In this document: positions 28,820-38,030 of the stretch, one piece after another | Layout: each line of letters begins with the position of its first letter | How positions within the stretch are numbered: the first letter of the stretch is position 1 | Assembly (NCBI RefSeq): GCF_900167185.1 | Contig: NZ_FUWM01000011.1 | Location: forward strand, 60,575-124,574 | Origin: Selenihalanaerobacter shriftii | GTDB lineage: Bacteria; Bacillota; Halanaerobiia; Halobacteroidales; Acetohalobiaceae | Reading direction: 5' to 3' | DNA length: 64,000 bases | The notes under the pieces: generated by a model | Databases searched by the model: none | Seen by the model: only the letters and a program-made list of their open reading frames with translations | Told to the model about the DNA's origin: nothing | Program-made: the position numbers and the translations under genes

Positions 28820-29236
28820 CTACTCTTTGATGCCTAAATCCTTTTTCAAATCAGCAATTGGTTCTTCAGGTAAAATTCCAGGAGGATAAACTCGATCAAA
28901 TCCCATATCCAAAAACTTCTTTTTAGTCTCTTCCCAATTTTGTTTGCCAATCACTAAATTACCGCCAATATATAAAAGCACATCCTCCAAACCTGCTTCT
29001 ATACATTTTTCTTTAAACCCTTGACAATCTATCTCACCATGTCCATAAAGAGATGAAACTAAAATAACGTCTGCATCAGTCTCAACAGCTGCATTAATAA
29101 AATCTTCTTGTGGTGATAAAACACCAATATTTATAATCTCAAATCCTGCCTTAGTTAATGCTTCTTCTAAAATCCTATTCCCAATGGCGTGAACATCTGA
29201 ACCGATAACCCCTAATACTAATGTCTTTTTCTCCAT
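28820..29236 (-). CDS. glmS: Glutamate mutase sigma subunit (B12-binding)
   Basis: A 138-aa cobalamin-binding subunit. The DxHxxG motif is seen as [12 protein letters not shown] with the axial-ligand His, followed by [14 protein letters not shown] and [13 protein letters not shown] prefer the ATG at 29236 ([16 protein letters not shown]) with AAAGGTG upstream to a TTG at 29254. First of the three mutase genes. No cobalamin riboswitch was recognised upstream. Confidence 0.95.
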   Translation of the reverse strand: MEKKTLVLGVIGSDVHAIGNRILEEALTKAGFEIINIGVLSPQEDFINAAVETDADVILVSSLYGHGEIDCQGFKEKCIEAGLEDVLLYIGGNLVIGKQNWEETKKKFLDMGFDRVYPPGILPEEPIADLKKDLGIKE

Positions 29237-29436
29237 TAAACTCACACCTTTCAAAACTTATTATAAACTACTTATTGAAAAATTTAATTAATTACAATAT
29301 TTTTTTAATAACTCACTAACTACCTTAGACATCTATCTTTGTTTACCTGCAAAATAAACCAAATTGTAATATTATTCTGCTTTTTTAATAAATATTAAAG
29401 TAAGAACACCATATCATCCATAATTAATAGTTCTTT

Positions 29437-29574
29437 CTAATAACATTTTATCCCTTGCTTTAACCTTAATATAAATTCAGACATAGTCTTTACATTTCTA
29501 CTAGCTAAAAGATTAATAATTGTCATACCTAAAATAGTAGTTACCATTCCAATAATATGAGCCATACTTAGCAT
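29437..29574 (-). CDS. Small predicted membrane protein of 45 aa
   Basis: ATG at 29574 with AGAAGGG about 5 nt upstream; stop TAG at 29437. It reads MLSMAHIIGMVTTILGMTII, then a basic, helical tail ending LRLKQGIKCY. Residues 4-24 look like one transmembrane helix. It lies 200 bp upstream of glmS, behind the TTGAC-repeat promoter at 29733-29764. I do not recognise a family. It could be a transporter accessory peptide or a leader; the ribosome site supports translation. Confidence 0.5.
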   Translation of the reverse strand: MLSMAHIIGMVTTILGMTIINLLASRNVKTMSEFILRLKQGIKCY

Positions 29575-29662
29575 TTTATCCCTTCTTGCTTTTCATTATT
29601 TAACTAAAAGTATAATTTCTAACTTAAGTATATACAAGAAGGAAGAAATAGCCAATGTAAAA

Positions 29663-29687
29663 TCTGAATTAATTATTGTAATTCAGA
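29663..29687 (-). promoter_or_regulatory. Leader hairpin between the TTGAC-repeat promoter and the small membrane ORF
   Basis: TCTGAATT and AATTCAGA pair around 9 nt, and the minus strand continues TTTT. It may be a weak terminator for hutG read-through or an attenuator in the glm leader. The rest of the 29255-29808 gap holds the 45-aa ORF and AT-rich sequence with nothing else recognised. Confidence 0.35.
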
Positions 29688-29732
29688 GTTATATCCCTTC
29701 TTTAATTGTTCGTTTATTAAAATTTTAATTTA

Positions 29733-29764
29733 ATGATAAAGTAATCGCGTCAAATAAAAGTCAA
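29733..29764 (-). promoter_or_regulatory. TTGAC direct-repeat promoter A (upstream of small ORF and glm operon)
   Basis: Minus strand: TTGAC (29764-29760), 6 nt, TTGAC (29753-29749), 10 nt, TATCAT (29738-29733). The repeat period is 11 bp. Relative to the first TTGAC the -35/-10 spacing is about 20, too long for unaided sigma-A, as expected of a SARP-type activated promoter. Confidence 0.65.
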
Positions 29765-29808
29765 TTCTAAGACCAAATTTTTAATTTTACTTTAAAATGA
29801 TTAATAAT

Positions 29809-30816
29809 TTATTCTTCTCCGATTAGAGTATTAATTACTGCAAATATAATAATAGCTGCAAGATTAGCTGTGGAATTATCTTGGTCAAATCGCGGTGAAA
29901 CCTCTGCAATATCAAAACTCAAAACCTTGTCTGATTTAATAATATATTTTAATAATTCCAACACAATCTTTGGTGTAAGTCCTAAAGGCTGAGAAGAACT
30001 TACTCCTGGAGCAAAAGCTGAAGAAAACACATCGGAACAAATTGTAATATATATATATTCATTACTTTTAATATAATCATCTAACTGATTTAGTACATTT
30101 AAAATATTAGAATTGTTAATATCTTTTGCTAATATATACTCTGCACCTAACTCATCTGCCTTTTTAAATAAACTAACTGTATTTCCATACTTTTGAATAC
30201 CAACACCAAAATATGAATAATCAATCTCTATTTCTTTACATTTATCAGCAATCTGTCTAAACATAGTTCCTGAGTTACCACCATTTGGATACGGCCTTAA
30301 ATCAAAATGAGCATCAAAATTTATAATTCCTATTTTAGGATCTTTATATTCTTTTAAAACTGAGCTTAATATTCCATTATAATGACCAAAAGCTATCTCA
30401 TGTCCTCCACCTAAAATTATTGGGAAAAGATTTAAGGAAAGAATCTTTTCTACAGCTATTGCTAGCTCATTTTGGACAGTTTCTAAGTCATCACCTAAGG
30501 AAATTATATTCCCACCATCAAATAACTTTGTCTCTTTATCAAATCTACAAGGGAGTTTTGCCATCTCTTTTCTAATACTAATTGGACCCTTTGCAGCCCC
30601 AGGTCTCCCTTCATTTAGTTCAACCCCTTCATCACAACAGAATCCTAAAAAACAGAAACCATTTACTTCTTTAGAAATAGGTTGTAAATTTTTATCTAAT
30701 AAATCTATGGTCTTTACCCATTGATGCCATCGAAATGCATCAAAATTTTCTGGATCATCTATCCTTCCTTGCCATACATCATTTTCTAACCTTTTATACT
30801 TTGTCAATTTCTTCAT
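29809..30816 (-). CDS. hutG: Formimidoylglutamase-like ureohydrolase
   Basis: A 335-aa arginase/agmatinase-family enzyme, most likely HutG, which hydrolyses N-formimino-L-glutamate to glutamate and formamide. Mn-binding segments GGGHEIAFGHY and NFDAHFDLRPY are present. The third motif reads ITICSDVFSSAFAPGVS: a Cys stands where arginases have the first Asp of SxDxD. I believe this occurs in part of the HutG subfamily but cannot confirm it. It has its own TTGAC-repeat promoter. Confidence 0.82.
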   Translation of the reverse strand: MKKLTKYKRLENDVWQGRIDDPENFDAFRWHQWVKTIDLLDKNLQPISKEVNGFCFLGFCCDEGVELNEGRPGAAKGPISIRKEMAKLPCRFDKETKLFDGGNIISLGDDLETVQNELAIAVEKILSLNLFPIILGGGHEIAFGHYNGILSSVLKEYKDPKIGIINFDAHFDLRPYPNGGNSGTMFRQIADKCKEIEIDYSYFGVGIQKYGNTVSLFKKADELGAEYILAKDINNSNILNVLNQLDDYIKSNEYIYITICSDVFSSAFAPGVSSSQPLGLTPKIVLELLKYIIKSDKVLSFDIAEVSPRFDQDNSTANLAAIIIFAVINTLIGEE

Positions 30817-30917
30817 ACCTTATTCTCCTTTTTATCATAATTACTATTATATATAATGTAATAAAAATTTTATTTTAAACTTCATTTTCTGTCCTTAACT
30901 ATAAACCTTATATTCTA

Positions 30918-30949
30918 ATCATAAGATAGATGTGTCAAATAAAAGTCAA
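30918..30949 (-). promoter_or_regulatory. TTGAC direct-repeat promoter B (hutG)
   Basis: Minus strand: TTGAC (30949-30945), 6 nt, TTGAC (30938-30934), 10 nt, TATGAT (30923-30918). A further TTGAC sits 18 bp upstream at 30967-30963. The hutG ATG is about 100 nt downstream. Confidence 0.65.
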
Positions 30950-30972
30950 ATTTTTTCACAAAGTCAAAAAGA

Positions 30973-31004
30973 CATTTACCGAACTTTTAAAAGTTCGGTA
31001 AATG
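30973..31004 (-). terminator. Intrinsic terminator of the nhaC-like gene
   Basis: A 32-nt perfect palindrome (arm CATTTACCGAACTTTT), then TCTTTTTG on the minus strand, 48 nt after the transporter stop and just upstream of hutG promoter B. Confidence 0.78.
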
Positions 31005-31051
31005 CCAAATAATATTACCATGAATTTTTCATGATATATTTTAAAAGTTTT

Positions 31052-32470
31052 TTAAAGTGAACTACTCTCTCCACTTGTTGTAACCATTTGTTCATCATCT
31101 AACTTAGTGATAGTAATTCCCATGAATCCATATAACATAGAAACTATAGGAACTAATAAGTTAAAGAAGCAGTAAGGAACATAAGCTAACGTATCTACCC
31201 CTAGAGTTGCAGCCATATATGCTCCTCCAGCAGTCCATGGAATCAATACTGCAGTTAATGTACCACTATCTTCTAATACTCTAGAAAGGTTCTTAGGATG
31301 TAACCCTTGCTTTTCATAAGCTGCTTTATACATCTTACCTGGCACAATAATAGATAAGAATTGATCCCCTAGTAATGCATTAGCGCCAATACAAGCTAAG
31401 ATATTACTAGCTATTAACTTCCCTGTTGTGGTAGCAAATGATAGTATCTTATTTACTATAACTTCTAATACTGAAACCTTATCTAAAATACCACCAAAAG
31501 CTAAAGCACATAAAATAAGTGAGATTGTCCACATCATGCTATTTAATCCACCACGAGTTAAAAGACTATCAATCACTTCTAAACCTGTGTCACTACTATA
31601 TCCATAATGCATAGCATTAATTACATCAGAAAATCCGGCTCCTTGAAATAACATAGCAAAAATTCCACCAACTACAGAACCGATAACTAAAGTAGGAACT
31701 GCTGGTAGCTTCTTAGCTGCCATCCCGAATACTAATACTGCCGGTAATAACATCCAAATATTAATAGTAAATGTTTGATCTAAAGTAGTTAAGATCTGAC
31801 TCACTTGTTCTGGATCAATATTTCCACCACCAAACCTTAGCCCCATTACTCCAAATAATATTAAAGATAATATATAAGCAGGTGTAGTAGTATAAACCAT
31901 ATGTCCAATATGTTCAAATAAATTACTTCCTGCCATAGCTGGTGCTAAGTTAGTAGTGTCAGAAAGAGGTGACATCTTATCACCAAAATAAGCTCCAGAA
32001 ATAATAGCACCTGCCACCATTGGTAAAGGAATACCTAACCCTTCTCCAACTCCAATTAAAGCAAGGCCTACTGTTCCTGCTGTTGTCCAAGAACTTCCAC
32101 TTGCAATTGCAACTACAGAACAGATTAAAACTGTTGCTACTAAGAATATTTTTGGCGATAAAAGCTGCATTCCGTAATAAACCATAGTTGGTACAGTACC
32201 GCTTAAAATCCAACTACCAATTAAGATTCCAATAATAGCTAAAATTACTATTGAACCCATTGCTACATTAATTCCATCTATCAAACCATCTTCGATTTCC
32301 TTCCAACTAAAACCTAATTTAATACCTAAAATACTTGCAACTGCTCCACCTAAAACTAAAGGTATATGAGGATCTATACCTAAAAAGACTATTCCTGTAA
32401 ATAATAAGACTGCTGTAACTAAAATAGGTATTACCGCTTCAAATAGACTTGGTTTCCTTCCCTTACTCAT
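31052..32470 (-). CDS. NhaC-family Na+/H+ antiporter-like transporter
   Basis: A 472-aa integral membrane protein with about 11-12 hydrophobic segments. The family stretch SGAYFGDKMSPLSDTTNLAP is at about 160-180. NhaC proteins exchange Na+ for H+, but several relatives move amino or organic acids. Its location between hutG and hutH raises the possibility that it takes up histidine or exports a product; sequence cannot tell these apart. It has a strong TAGGAGGAG ribosome site and its own terminator. Confidence 0.86.
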   Translation of the reverse strand: MSKGRKPSLFEAVIPILVTAVLLFTGIVFLGIDPHIPLVLGGAVASILGIKLGFSWKEIEDGLIDGINVAMGSIVILAIIGILIGSWILSGTVPTMVYYGMQLLSPKIFLVATVLICSVVAIASGSSWTTAGTVGLALIGVGEGLGIPLPMVAGAIISGAYFGDKMSPLSDTTNLAPAMAGSNLFEHIGHMVYTTTPAYILSLILFGVMGLRFGGGNIDPEQVSQILTTLDQTFTINIWMLLPAVLVFGMAAKKLPAVPTLVIGSVVGGIFAMLFQGAGFSDVINAMHYGYSSDTGLEVIDSLLTRGGLNSMMWTISLILCALAFGGILDKVSVLEVIVNKILSFATTTGKLIASNILACIGANALLGDQFLSIIVPGKMYKAAYEKQGLHPKNLSRVLEDSGTLTAVLIPWTAGGAYMAATLGVDTLAYVPYCFFNLLVPIVSMLYGFMGITITKLDDEQMVTTSGESSSL

Positions 32471-32575
32471 TATATCTCCTCCTAATATGATTTTGACAGA
32501 TAAATATTATCATTGAAATTATAAATATATAGATTAATTCTTTATCTTCACCCCCTTTATAAAAACCTGATTATT

Positions 32576-32604
32576 TTGCAAATAACAATTTAATCTTTTA
32601 TTAT
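32576..32604 (+). promoter_or_regulatory. Candidate promoter of the 60-aa peptide gene
   Basis: TTGCAA, 17 nt, TATTAT on the plus strand, about 90 nt before the ribosome site. The match is moderate. Confidence 0.4.
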
Positions 32605-32703
32605 ATTAATTCTTTAATGTAATGAAGGAATTTGGATAATGATATAGAATTAATTATTTAACACTACCTTTTAATACTTTCTTTTAATAGAGGAGGATTA
32701 ATT

Positions 32704-32886
32704 ATGAATCAAATAAAAAGTTCTACTATATCCAAACCTAAAAATAAGAACATTCACGAATTAACTACAGAAATACTAGATAATGTTGGCATTGATGAAT
32801 CAAACTCTAAATATTCTGATACATATAATAAAATTTATAAACTGCTAACTAAAAAAGCTTTTAGCGCAGTTACCTATGGTTGCTAA
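32704..32886 (+). CDS. Small 60-aa peptide gene with C-terminal Cys
   Basis: The ATG follows an ideal ribosome site, AGAGGAGG, with 7 nt spacing, and the gene ends in its own terminator at 32898-32923, so it is very likely real although I recognise no family. The N-terminal two-thirds is charged and hydrophilic (MNQIKSSTISKPKNKN...), with no signal peptide. The C-terminus KKAFSAVTYGC is short, hydrophobic and ends in the only Cys. The layout recalls leader-plus-core peptides, but no modification enzyme or exporter is nearby. It is the only plus-strand protein gene inside the hut region. Confidence 0.7.
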   Translation: MNQIKSSTISKPKNKNIHELTTEILDNVGIDESNSKYSDTYNKIYKLLTKKAFSAVTYGC

Positions 32887-32897
32887 TAATATTATAA

Positions 32898-32923
32898 TAG
32901 AAGCATCCAATTGGATGCTTCTA
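32898..32923. terminator. Terminator after the 60-aa peptide gene, facing the hutH end
   Basis: A 26-nt perfect palindrome (arm TAGAAGCATCCAA) followed on the plus strand by CTTTTATTTATTTTT. It may also end hutH transcripts arriving on the minus strand. Confidence 0.8.
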
Positions 32924-32956
32924 CTTTTATTTATTTTTGATTAAAAATTTAATATT

Positions 32957-34486
32957 CTAATGTAATTCTCCTATTTCTTCTTCTACAGCATCTACTATAA
33001 CATTTTCTTCAATTAAAGAAACAGATTTATTAATATCTAAATTCATTATTCTATCTTCACATAATTCATCTATGACTTCTCGAACACTTCTATAAGTAAT
33101 TTCTGACCCTTTACCCAATTGCTTAGATTCATCTCTTAAATCTATCGCTTGAGCTGCTGCCATTAATTCTATTGCTAACACATGTTTTGTGTTATTTAAT
33201 ATTTCCCGTGTTTGTCTTGCAGCTGTAGTCCCCATACTTACATGATCTTCTTTATTAGCTGAGGACGGTATAGAGTCAACACTGGCTGGATGAGCTAATA
33301 CTTTATTTTCAGAGACTAAAGATGCTGCTGAATATTGAGTAATCATAAATCCAGAATTCACCCCTACATCTCCTACTAAAAATGGTGGTAAATCGCTTAA
33401 ATTTGGGTTTACAAGTCTTTCTATTCTCCGTTCTGACACGTTAGCTAATTCTGCTATAGCCATTCCTAAAAAATCGAATGGTAAAGCCATAGGTTGTCCA
33501 TGAAAATTACCTCCAGAAATAACCTCTTTATCTTCATCAAATATTAAAGGATTATCTGTAGTAGAGTTTATTTCAATTTCAACTTTCTCCTCCACATATT
33601 CAATAGCATCTTTGCTTGCTCCATGGATCTGTGGAAGACATCTTAACGTGTACGCATCTTGAACTCTTACCTCACCTTGTCTTGTTGTATATTCACTACC
33701 TTCTGTTAATCTTAATAAGTTCTTAGCACAACTAATTTGATGTTTATGAGGTCTAACCTTATGTACTCTTTCATCAAAAGCATCTGTGATTCCATTTAAC
33801 GCTTCTAAAGTTAAAGCAGATGATATCTCTGCTAATTTAATTAAATTAATAGCATCATAAACTGTTAAAGCTCCAACAGCTGTCATTATTTGAGTACCAT
33901 TAATTAAAGCTAAACCTTCTTTAGCTTTAAGCTTAACAGGCTCAATTCCTGCCTTCTCCATTGCTTCTTTTCCAGGCATTCGTTTCCCTTTATAAATTGC
34001 CTCTCCTTCATTAAGCATTACCAATACCATATGAGATAATGGTGCTAAGTCTCCGCTAGCCCCCAATGATCCTTGCTGAGGAATAACTGGATGTACTCCT
34101 TTATTAAGCATCTCTATTAAAGTATTTAAAGTCTTTAATCTAATACCTGAAACTCCTTTTGCCAGGGCATTAGCTCTCAATAACATTACCGCTCTAGAAA
34201 TATCTTCTTCAAAACATTCTCCAACTGCACAGGAATGACTAAAAATTAAATTCTTCTGTAAATCTTCAGTCTTATCTTTTGAAATATAAACATTACTAAG
34301 TTCTCCAAATCCAGTAGTAATTCCATATATAACTTCTTCTTTTTCTACAAATTCATCTACTACTGCTCTAGACTTTCTTGCTTTTTTCACTGCTTCATCT
34401 GTCAACTTCACTTTTACGTTGTTTCTAGCTATTTCTATTACATCATCTAAAGTTAAACTATTACCATCGATAGCAATACAACTCAT
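32957..34486 (-). CDS. hutH: Histidine ammonia-lyase
   Basis: A 509-aa enzyme that deaminates histidine to urocanate. The self-formed MIO cofactor comes from Ala143-Ser144-Gly145 in GSLGASGDLAPLSHM. YGITTGFGEL and QDAYTLRCLPQIHG are also typical. I start at the ATG 34486 (MSCIAIDGNSLTLDDV), which has AGGGGG 8 nt upstream and fits family length; a 17-residue extension to 34537 is unlikely. The roughly 210-nt leader runs from promoter D. Confidence 0.97.
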   Translation of the reverse strand: MSCIAIDGNSLTLDDVIEIARNNVKVKLTDEAVKKARKSRAVVDEFVEKEEVIYGITTGFGELSNVYISKDKTEDLQKNLIFSHSCAVGECFEEDISRAVMLLRANALAKGVSGIRLKTLNTLIEMLNKGVHPVIPQQGSLGASGDLAPLSHMVLVMLNEGEAIYKGKRMPGKEAMEKAGIEPVKLKAKEGLALINGTQIMTAVGALTVYDAINLIKLAEISSALTLEALNGITDAFDERVHKVRPHKHQISCAKNLLRLTEGSEYTTRQGEVRVQDAYTLRCLPQIHGASKDAIEYVEEKVEIEINSTTDNPLIFDEDKEVISGGNFHGQPMALPFDFLGMAIAELANVSERRIERLVNPNLSDLPPFLVGDVGVNSGFMITQYSAASLVSENKVLAHPASVDSIPSSANKEDHVSMGTTAARQTREILNNTKHVLAIELMAAAQAIDLRDESKQLGKGSEITYRSVREVIDELCEDRIMNLDINKSVSLIEENVIVDAVEEEIGELH

Positions 34487-34701
34487 ATTTTTCCCCCTGA
34501 CATAATTTATAATTCTATTAAGTAAATACATAATCATATTAGCTATATGAAAATCTTATAGTATAACGACTTACATTTTTAATTAATTATGCAAAGATAT
34601 TTTTAATATTAAAAGTTACAAAATATATCTTTAAACTTAATATTAGAGAATAATGGTTCAATTTTCTGAAAAAATAAAGAAAATTAAAATTTTACAATTT
34701 A

Positions 34702-34733
34702 ATTATATTTCATAATCGTCAAAAAAACGTCAT
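34702..34733 (-). promoter_or_regulatory. TTGAC direct-repeat promoter D (hutH)
   Basis: Minus strand: ATGAC (34733-34729), 6 nt, TTGAC (34722-34718), 10 nt, TATAAT (34707-34702). Same geometry as at hutU, hutG and the glm region. The rest of the 34487-34911 gap is AT-rich leader, plus a TTGAC cluster at 34894-34909 that lacks a matching -10. Confidence 0.65.
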
Positions 34734-34911
34734 TAATTAAAATAAATTATTCTTTATTTCTAATTTTTCTTGAATATTAAATTTAATATTCATCTTCTTT
34801 CTCCAAAAATAATTTTCAAAATAGCTAATACTAATTTAAAGAATTATCTTTTCACTTTCTATATTAATTTTAATACAATGTCGTCTTAATAACGTCAAAA
34901 GTCAATCAATT

Positions 34912-37900
34912 CTAACTTAGGTTATCTACTAATTCTATTTCATAATCAGCACCTATCTCTTCTAAAATAGACAATGCATCTTTAGCATACTTACTATAAT
35001 CCTCATTTAAATAACCTTTAAATACTTTTGCTAATTCTCCATTCTCTTTCATTTCCTTAGCAATCTCTGCTTTAATTCTTAATAGAATTCCTAGCCAATA
35101 TCTTTTATGATATTGCTTTACCGTTTCTTCAGCCGTTATTAAATAATCATAAGCCTTTTCATAATCTTGTCTTTGAATAGAAAGCAAGGACATAAAACCA
35201 TTGCTAATAGCTGAATAACCCCAAATAGTCTTTAATTTCTTAAAAATTTCTAAAGAATTATTAAAATATGTCCTTGCTTTATCATATTCTTCAAGTTCAA
35301 AGAAGACTTGACCAGCATTAACATGAAAAATCCCTAATCCCCAATTAATATTTTGAGATTTACAAAGGCTTATGCCACGTCTATAAAAATTAATTGCTTC
35401 TTCAAATTTCCTCTCATATCTTTTAACCTCACCTAAATAATTATAAATAACAGCAATACCTAATGTATATTTTTTTCCTAGTGTTTCAGCATCTTTAAAG
35501 ATTTGTAAAGAATTCTTAAATAATCTCTCTGAAGCTTGATAATTTCTCTGATAAAGTTTAGCAATTCCTAAAAACCTTAGAGCTATTGCCATTTCCACAT
35601 CTTTTTCCATTTCTTCAGCTAAGCTATACATTCTCTCTGCGTTATCTTCTATAAATGTAACCTCTTCTTTTTGAACACCTAAACCTGCCATCTGTTGATA
35701 ACCTCTTAATATACTTAACCAATCATCTACATTTCTGGCTTCTGAAATCATATTTTGTATAGTATCAATAGCAGTACTATAATCTCCTTCAGAAATCAAA
35801 AATTGCGCTTGCATTCTTAAAAACTTAACCTTCATCTCTCTTATTACTAAATTCTCACTAACTTCCTGCTCTACTTCTTCTAACAAAGAGCTAATCTCTG
35901 TTAAGTAACGATGTGCCCCTTCTTGATTAAAGGATATAATCTGATCCTTTTCTAGACTTTTATCACTAGTAATAGGAAACAGCTCATGAGTATGATGGAA
36001 ATATATCTCTGATTCTTTAATTAAATATTCTAAATGTTTTAGCTTATCTCCAGCTTTTGAATAATGATAAATTAACTTAGCATACTGATCTCTATTTCGA
36101 ACTCCTTGTTGTAAATTCTGTTCTATAAATTGTGCAATCCTTTTATGTAGCAACTTAACTCTAGAAAAGGATTGGTGATTATAAATAAATTCTCTAATCT
36201 TTGAATGTGTAAATTTATAGGCTGGTGAACCATTTCTTTCACTAAGCATTTCTTCAATTAAATAATACTCTTGTAATTCTTCAAGCAAATCTATTAATTC
36301 AAAATCATTTTTTCCACTAATATCTAATAATAATTCATAACTCACCTTATCAAAACAGATAGAAGCTAGTTTTAAAATATTTTGTGCTTCTTTTGAAACA
36401 GATTGTACTCTATTCCTTAAAATATCCTTACTTTTATCCGTCAGTAAGTTTGATAATGCCTGATCTTTACCTTTACTTTTCAATAAGTTTAGAGTCTCTA
36501 CTAAAAAGAAAGTATTACCCTCAGTTTCATCATAAATTTTTGTCACTAACTCCTCTGGGAACTCATAACTTGATAGTGAATTATTAGCAAACTTCTGTAC
36601 TTCAGACAAACTTAATCGCGATAAATTAATTTCATTAATATAATTATGTCTTTTTAAATCTAAGAATATATTCTCTATTCTATTCTTTCTTTCATTTCTA
36701 GAAGTCATTACAATTAAAATATTATTATTTTTGCTTTCTTGAATTAAATTCTTTAAAAGAAAGAGACTCTTATCATCACACCATTGCAAATCTTCAAAGA
36801 CAAGAATTAATTTTTGATTTTTAGCAATTTCAGTTAAAAGAAAAAGAAGAGCCTCTGTAGCTGACTGACATTGAATGGATTCAAAACTGAACATTTCTTC
36901 TGACAATACTTCCTCTTCTTCAATTAAAAGCGATGGAAATAAAAAAGATATTATTTTTTTCCACGGTAAGGAGATATCTATATCATTAAAGTCAACTTTC
37001 TTTTTAAGTTGTTGTAAAATAATTTTCCAAGGTTTAAAAATATATCGTTCTTCAGCTTGAAAGCAATTTGCTTTTAAAATTAAAGAATCCTTCAATTCAA
37101 TTGCAGATAAAGCTTGTTTAACTAAAGTAGTTTTCCCAATCCCCGCTTCTCCAAAAACAGAAATAGAAGCACTCGATTTATCATTAAGGAATCTAGACAA
37201 ATTATTTATTAATATATCTAACTCATCTCTTCTAAAGATATACTCATCCTTTTTATCATCATTACTATTTATATCATGAGAAATTCTTTCTCTTATATTC
37301 TGCAAAAGATTTACTGTCTTTTTGTCTGGAGTAATCCCTAATTCACTATGCAATTGTTCTTCTAATTCTTTATAAATATCAACTGATTTAGCTATAGAAC
37401 CCTGTTTTGCATATAACCCCATTAAATCACGATAAGCAACTTCATTAAATTCATCAACTTCAATTAATAACTTTAAATAATAAATGGCTTGTTGAAATTC
37501 TTCTTTAACTTCAAGTTGCTTACTATAATTTCTTAATGTTTTGATATATAACTGTAGATAGTAATTCCTCTGTTCAAAAATCCAATCTGTAAAATCAGGA
37601 GCATTTTTAATTAAAAAACTATTTAAGAATTCTCCTTTATATACTTCAATTGCTTCTTCTCCTTCTTCATTTAAAAAAACATCTATATCTAAATCCAATT
37701 GACAATCTTCACAAATAGATATAGTAGACCTATCTGGTGTATTAATTATACCTTTACCAACAACCTTCTTTAGTTGATAAAGAGCATTACGAAGATTTTT
37801 TTTAGCCTTTCCATCTAACATATCCCCCCATAATAATGAGGCTATTTTAATTCTTGACACTTTCTTTTTTACTACAATATAATAAAAAAGAGCTTCAACC

Positions 37901-37980
37901 TTTTTATAAGGAAAGTCTATAGAATCTCCATTGATCTTTATTGTTGGGCTTCCTAATAATTTTGCTTCCAATTGCAACAT
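34912..37980 (-). CDS. SARP/BTAD-type regulator with ATPase and TPR domains
   Basis: A 1022-aa regulator. Residues 1-90 form a winged-helix domain (SLLWGDMLDGKAKKNLRNAL), about 90-240 a bacterial transcriptional activation domain rich in helices (LHSELGITPDKKTVNLL), and about 255-520 a STAND/AAA ATPase with Walker A GEAGIGKTT and FEDLQWCDD. The rest has TPR-like repeats (YNYLGEVKRYERKFEEAINFY). The start is the ATG at 37980 with AGGAGGG upstream. The architecture is that of SARP/AfsR-type activators, which bind direct repeats of 11 bp overlapping the -35. It sits between hutH and hutI and is the best candidate reader of the TTGAC repeats. Confidence 0.88.
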   Translation of the reverse strand: MLQLEAKLLGSPTIKINGDSIDFPYKKVEALFYYIVVKKKVSRIKIASLLWGDMLDGKAKKNLRNALYQLKKVVGKGIINTPDRSTISICEDCQLDLDIDVFLNEEGEEAIEVYKGEFLNSFLIKNAPDFTDWIFEQRNYYLQLYIKTLRNYSKQLEVKEEFQQAIYYLKLLIEVDEFNEVAYRDLMGLYAKQGSIAKSVDIYKELEEQLHSELGITPDKKTVNLLQNIRERISHDINSNDDKKDEYIFRRDELDILINNLSRFLNDKSSASISVFGEAGIGKTTLVKQALSAIELKDSLILKANCFQAEERYIFKPWKIILQQLKKKVDFNDIDISLPWKKIISFLFPSLLIEEEEVLSEEMFSFESIQCQSATEALLFLLTEIAKNQKLILVFEDLQWCDDKSLFLLKNLIQESKNNNILIVMTSRNERKNRIENIFLDLKRHNYINEINLSRLSLSEVQKFANNSLSSYEFPEELVTKIYDETEGNTFFLVETLNLLKSKGKDQALSNLLTDKSKDILRNRVQSVSKEAQNILKLASICFDKVSYELLLDISGKNDFELIDLLEELQEYYLIEEMLSERNGSPAYKFTHSKIREFIYNHQSFSRVKLLHKRIAQFIEQNLQQGVRNRDQYAKLIYHYSKAGDKLKHLEYLIKESEIYFHHTHELFPITSDKSLEKDQIISFNQEGAHRYLTEISSLLEEVEQEVSENLVIREMKVKFLRMQAQFLISEGDYSTAIDTIQNMISEARNVDDWLSILRGYQQMAGLGVQKEEVTFIEDNAERMYSLAEEMEKDVEMAIALRFLGIAKLYQRNYQASERLFKNSLQIFKDAETLGKKYTLGIAVIYNYLGEVKRYERKFEEAINFYRRGISLCKSQNINWGLGIFHVNAGQVFFELEEYDKARTYFNNSLEIFKKLKTIWGYSAISNGFMSLLSIQRQDYEKAYDYLITAEETVKQYHKRYWLGILLRIKAEIAKEMKENGELAKVFKGYLNEDYSKYAKDALSILEEIGADYEIELVDNLS

Positions 37981-38030
37981 ATCCTTCCCTCCTATATGTT
38001 TATTGACATTTTTCAACAGTAATTACCTAT

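Noticed and set aside
29340..29370. Sigma-54-like element before glmS (TTGG...TTGCAG on the minus strand)
   Set aside because: The GG-to-GC spacing is two bases too short for a -24/-12 promoter.
29255..29808. Cobalamin riboswitch upstream of B12-dependent glutamate mutase
   Set aside because: No B12-box-like conserved core was found; only a short hairpin and a small ORF are present.
34894..34909. TTGAC cluster right after the SARP-type gene as a fifth full promoter
   Set aside because: An 11-bp repeat can be read (TTGAT/TTGAC), but there is no TATAAT-like box 10 nt downstream as in the other sites.
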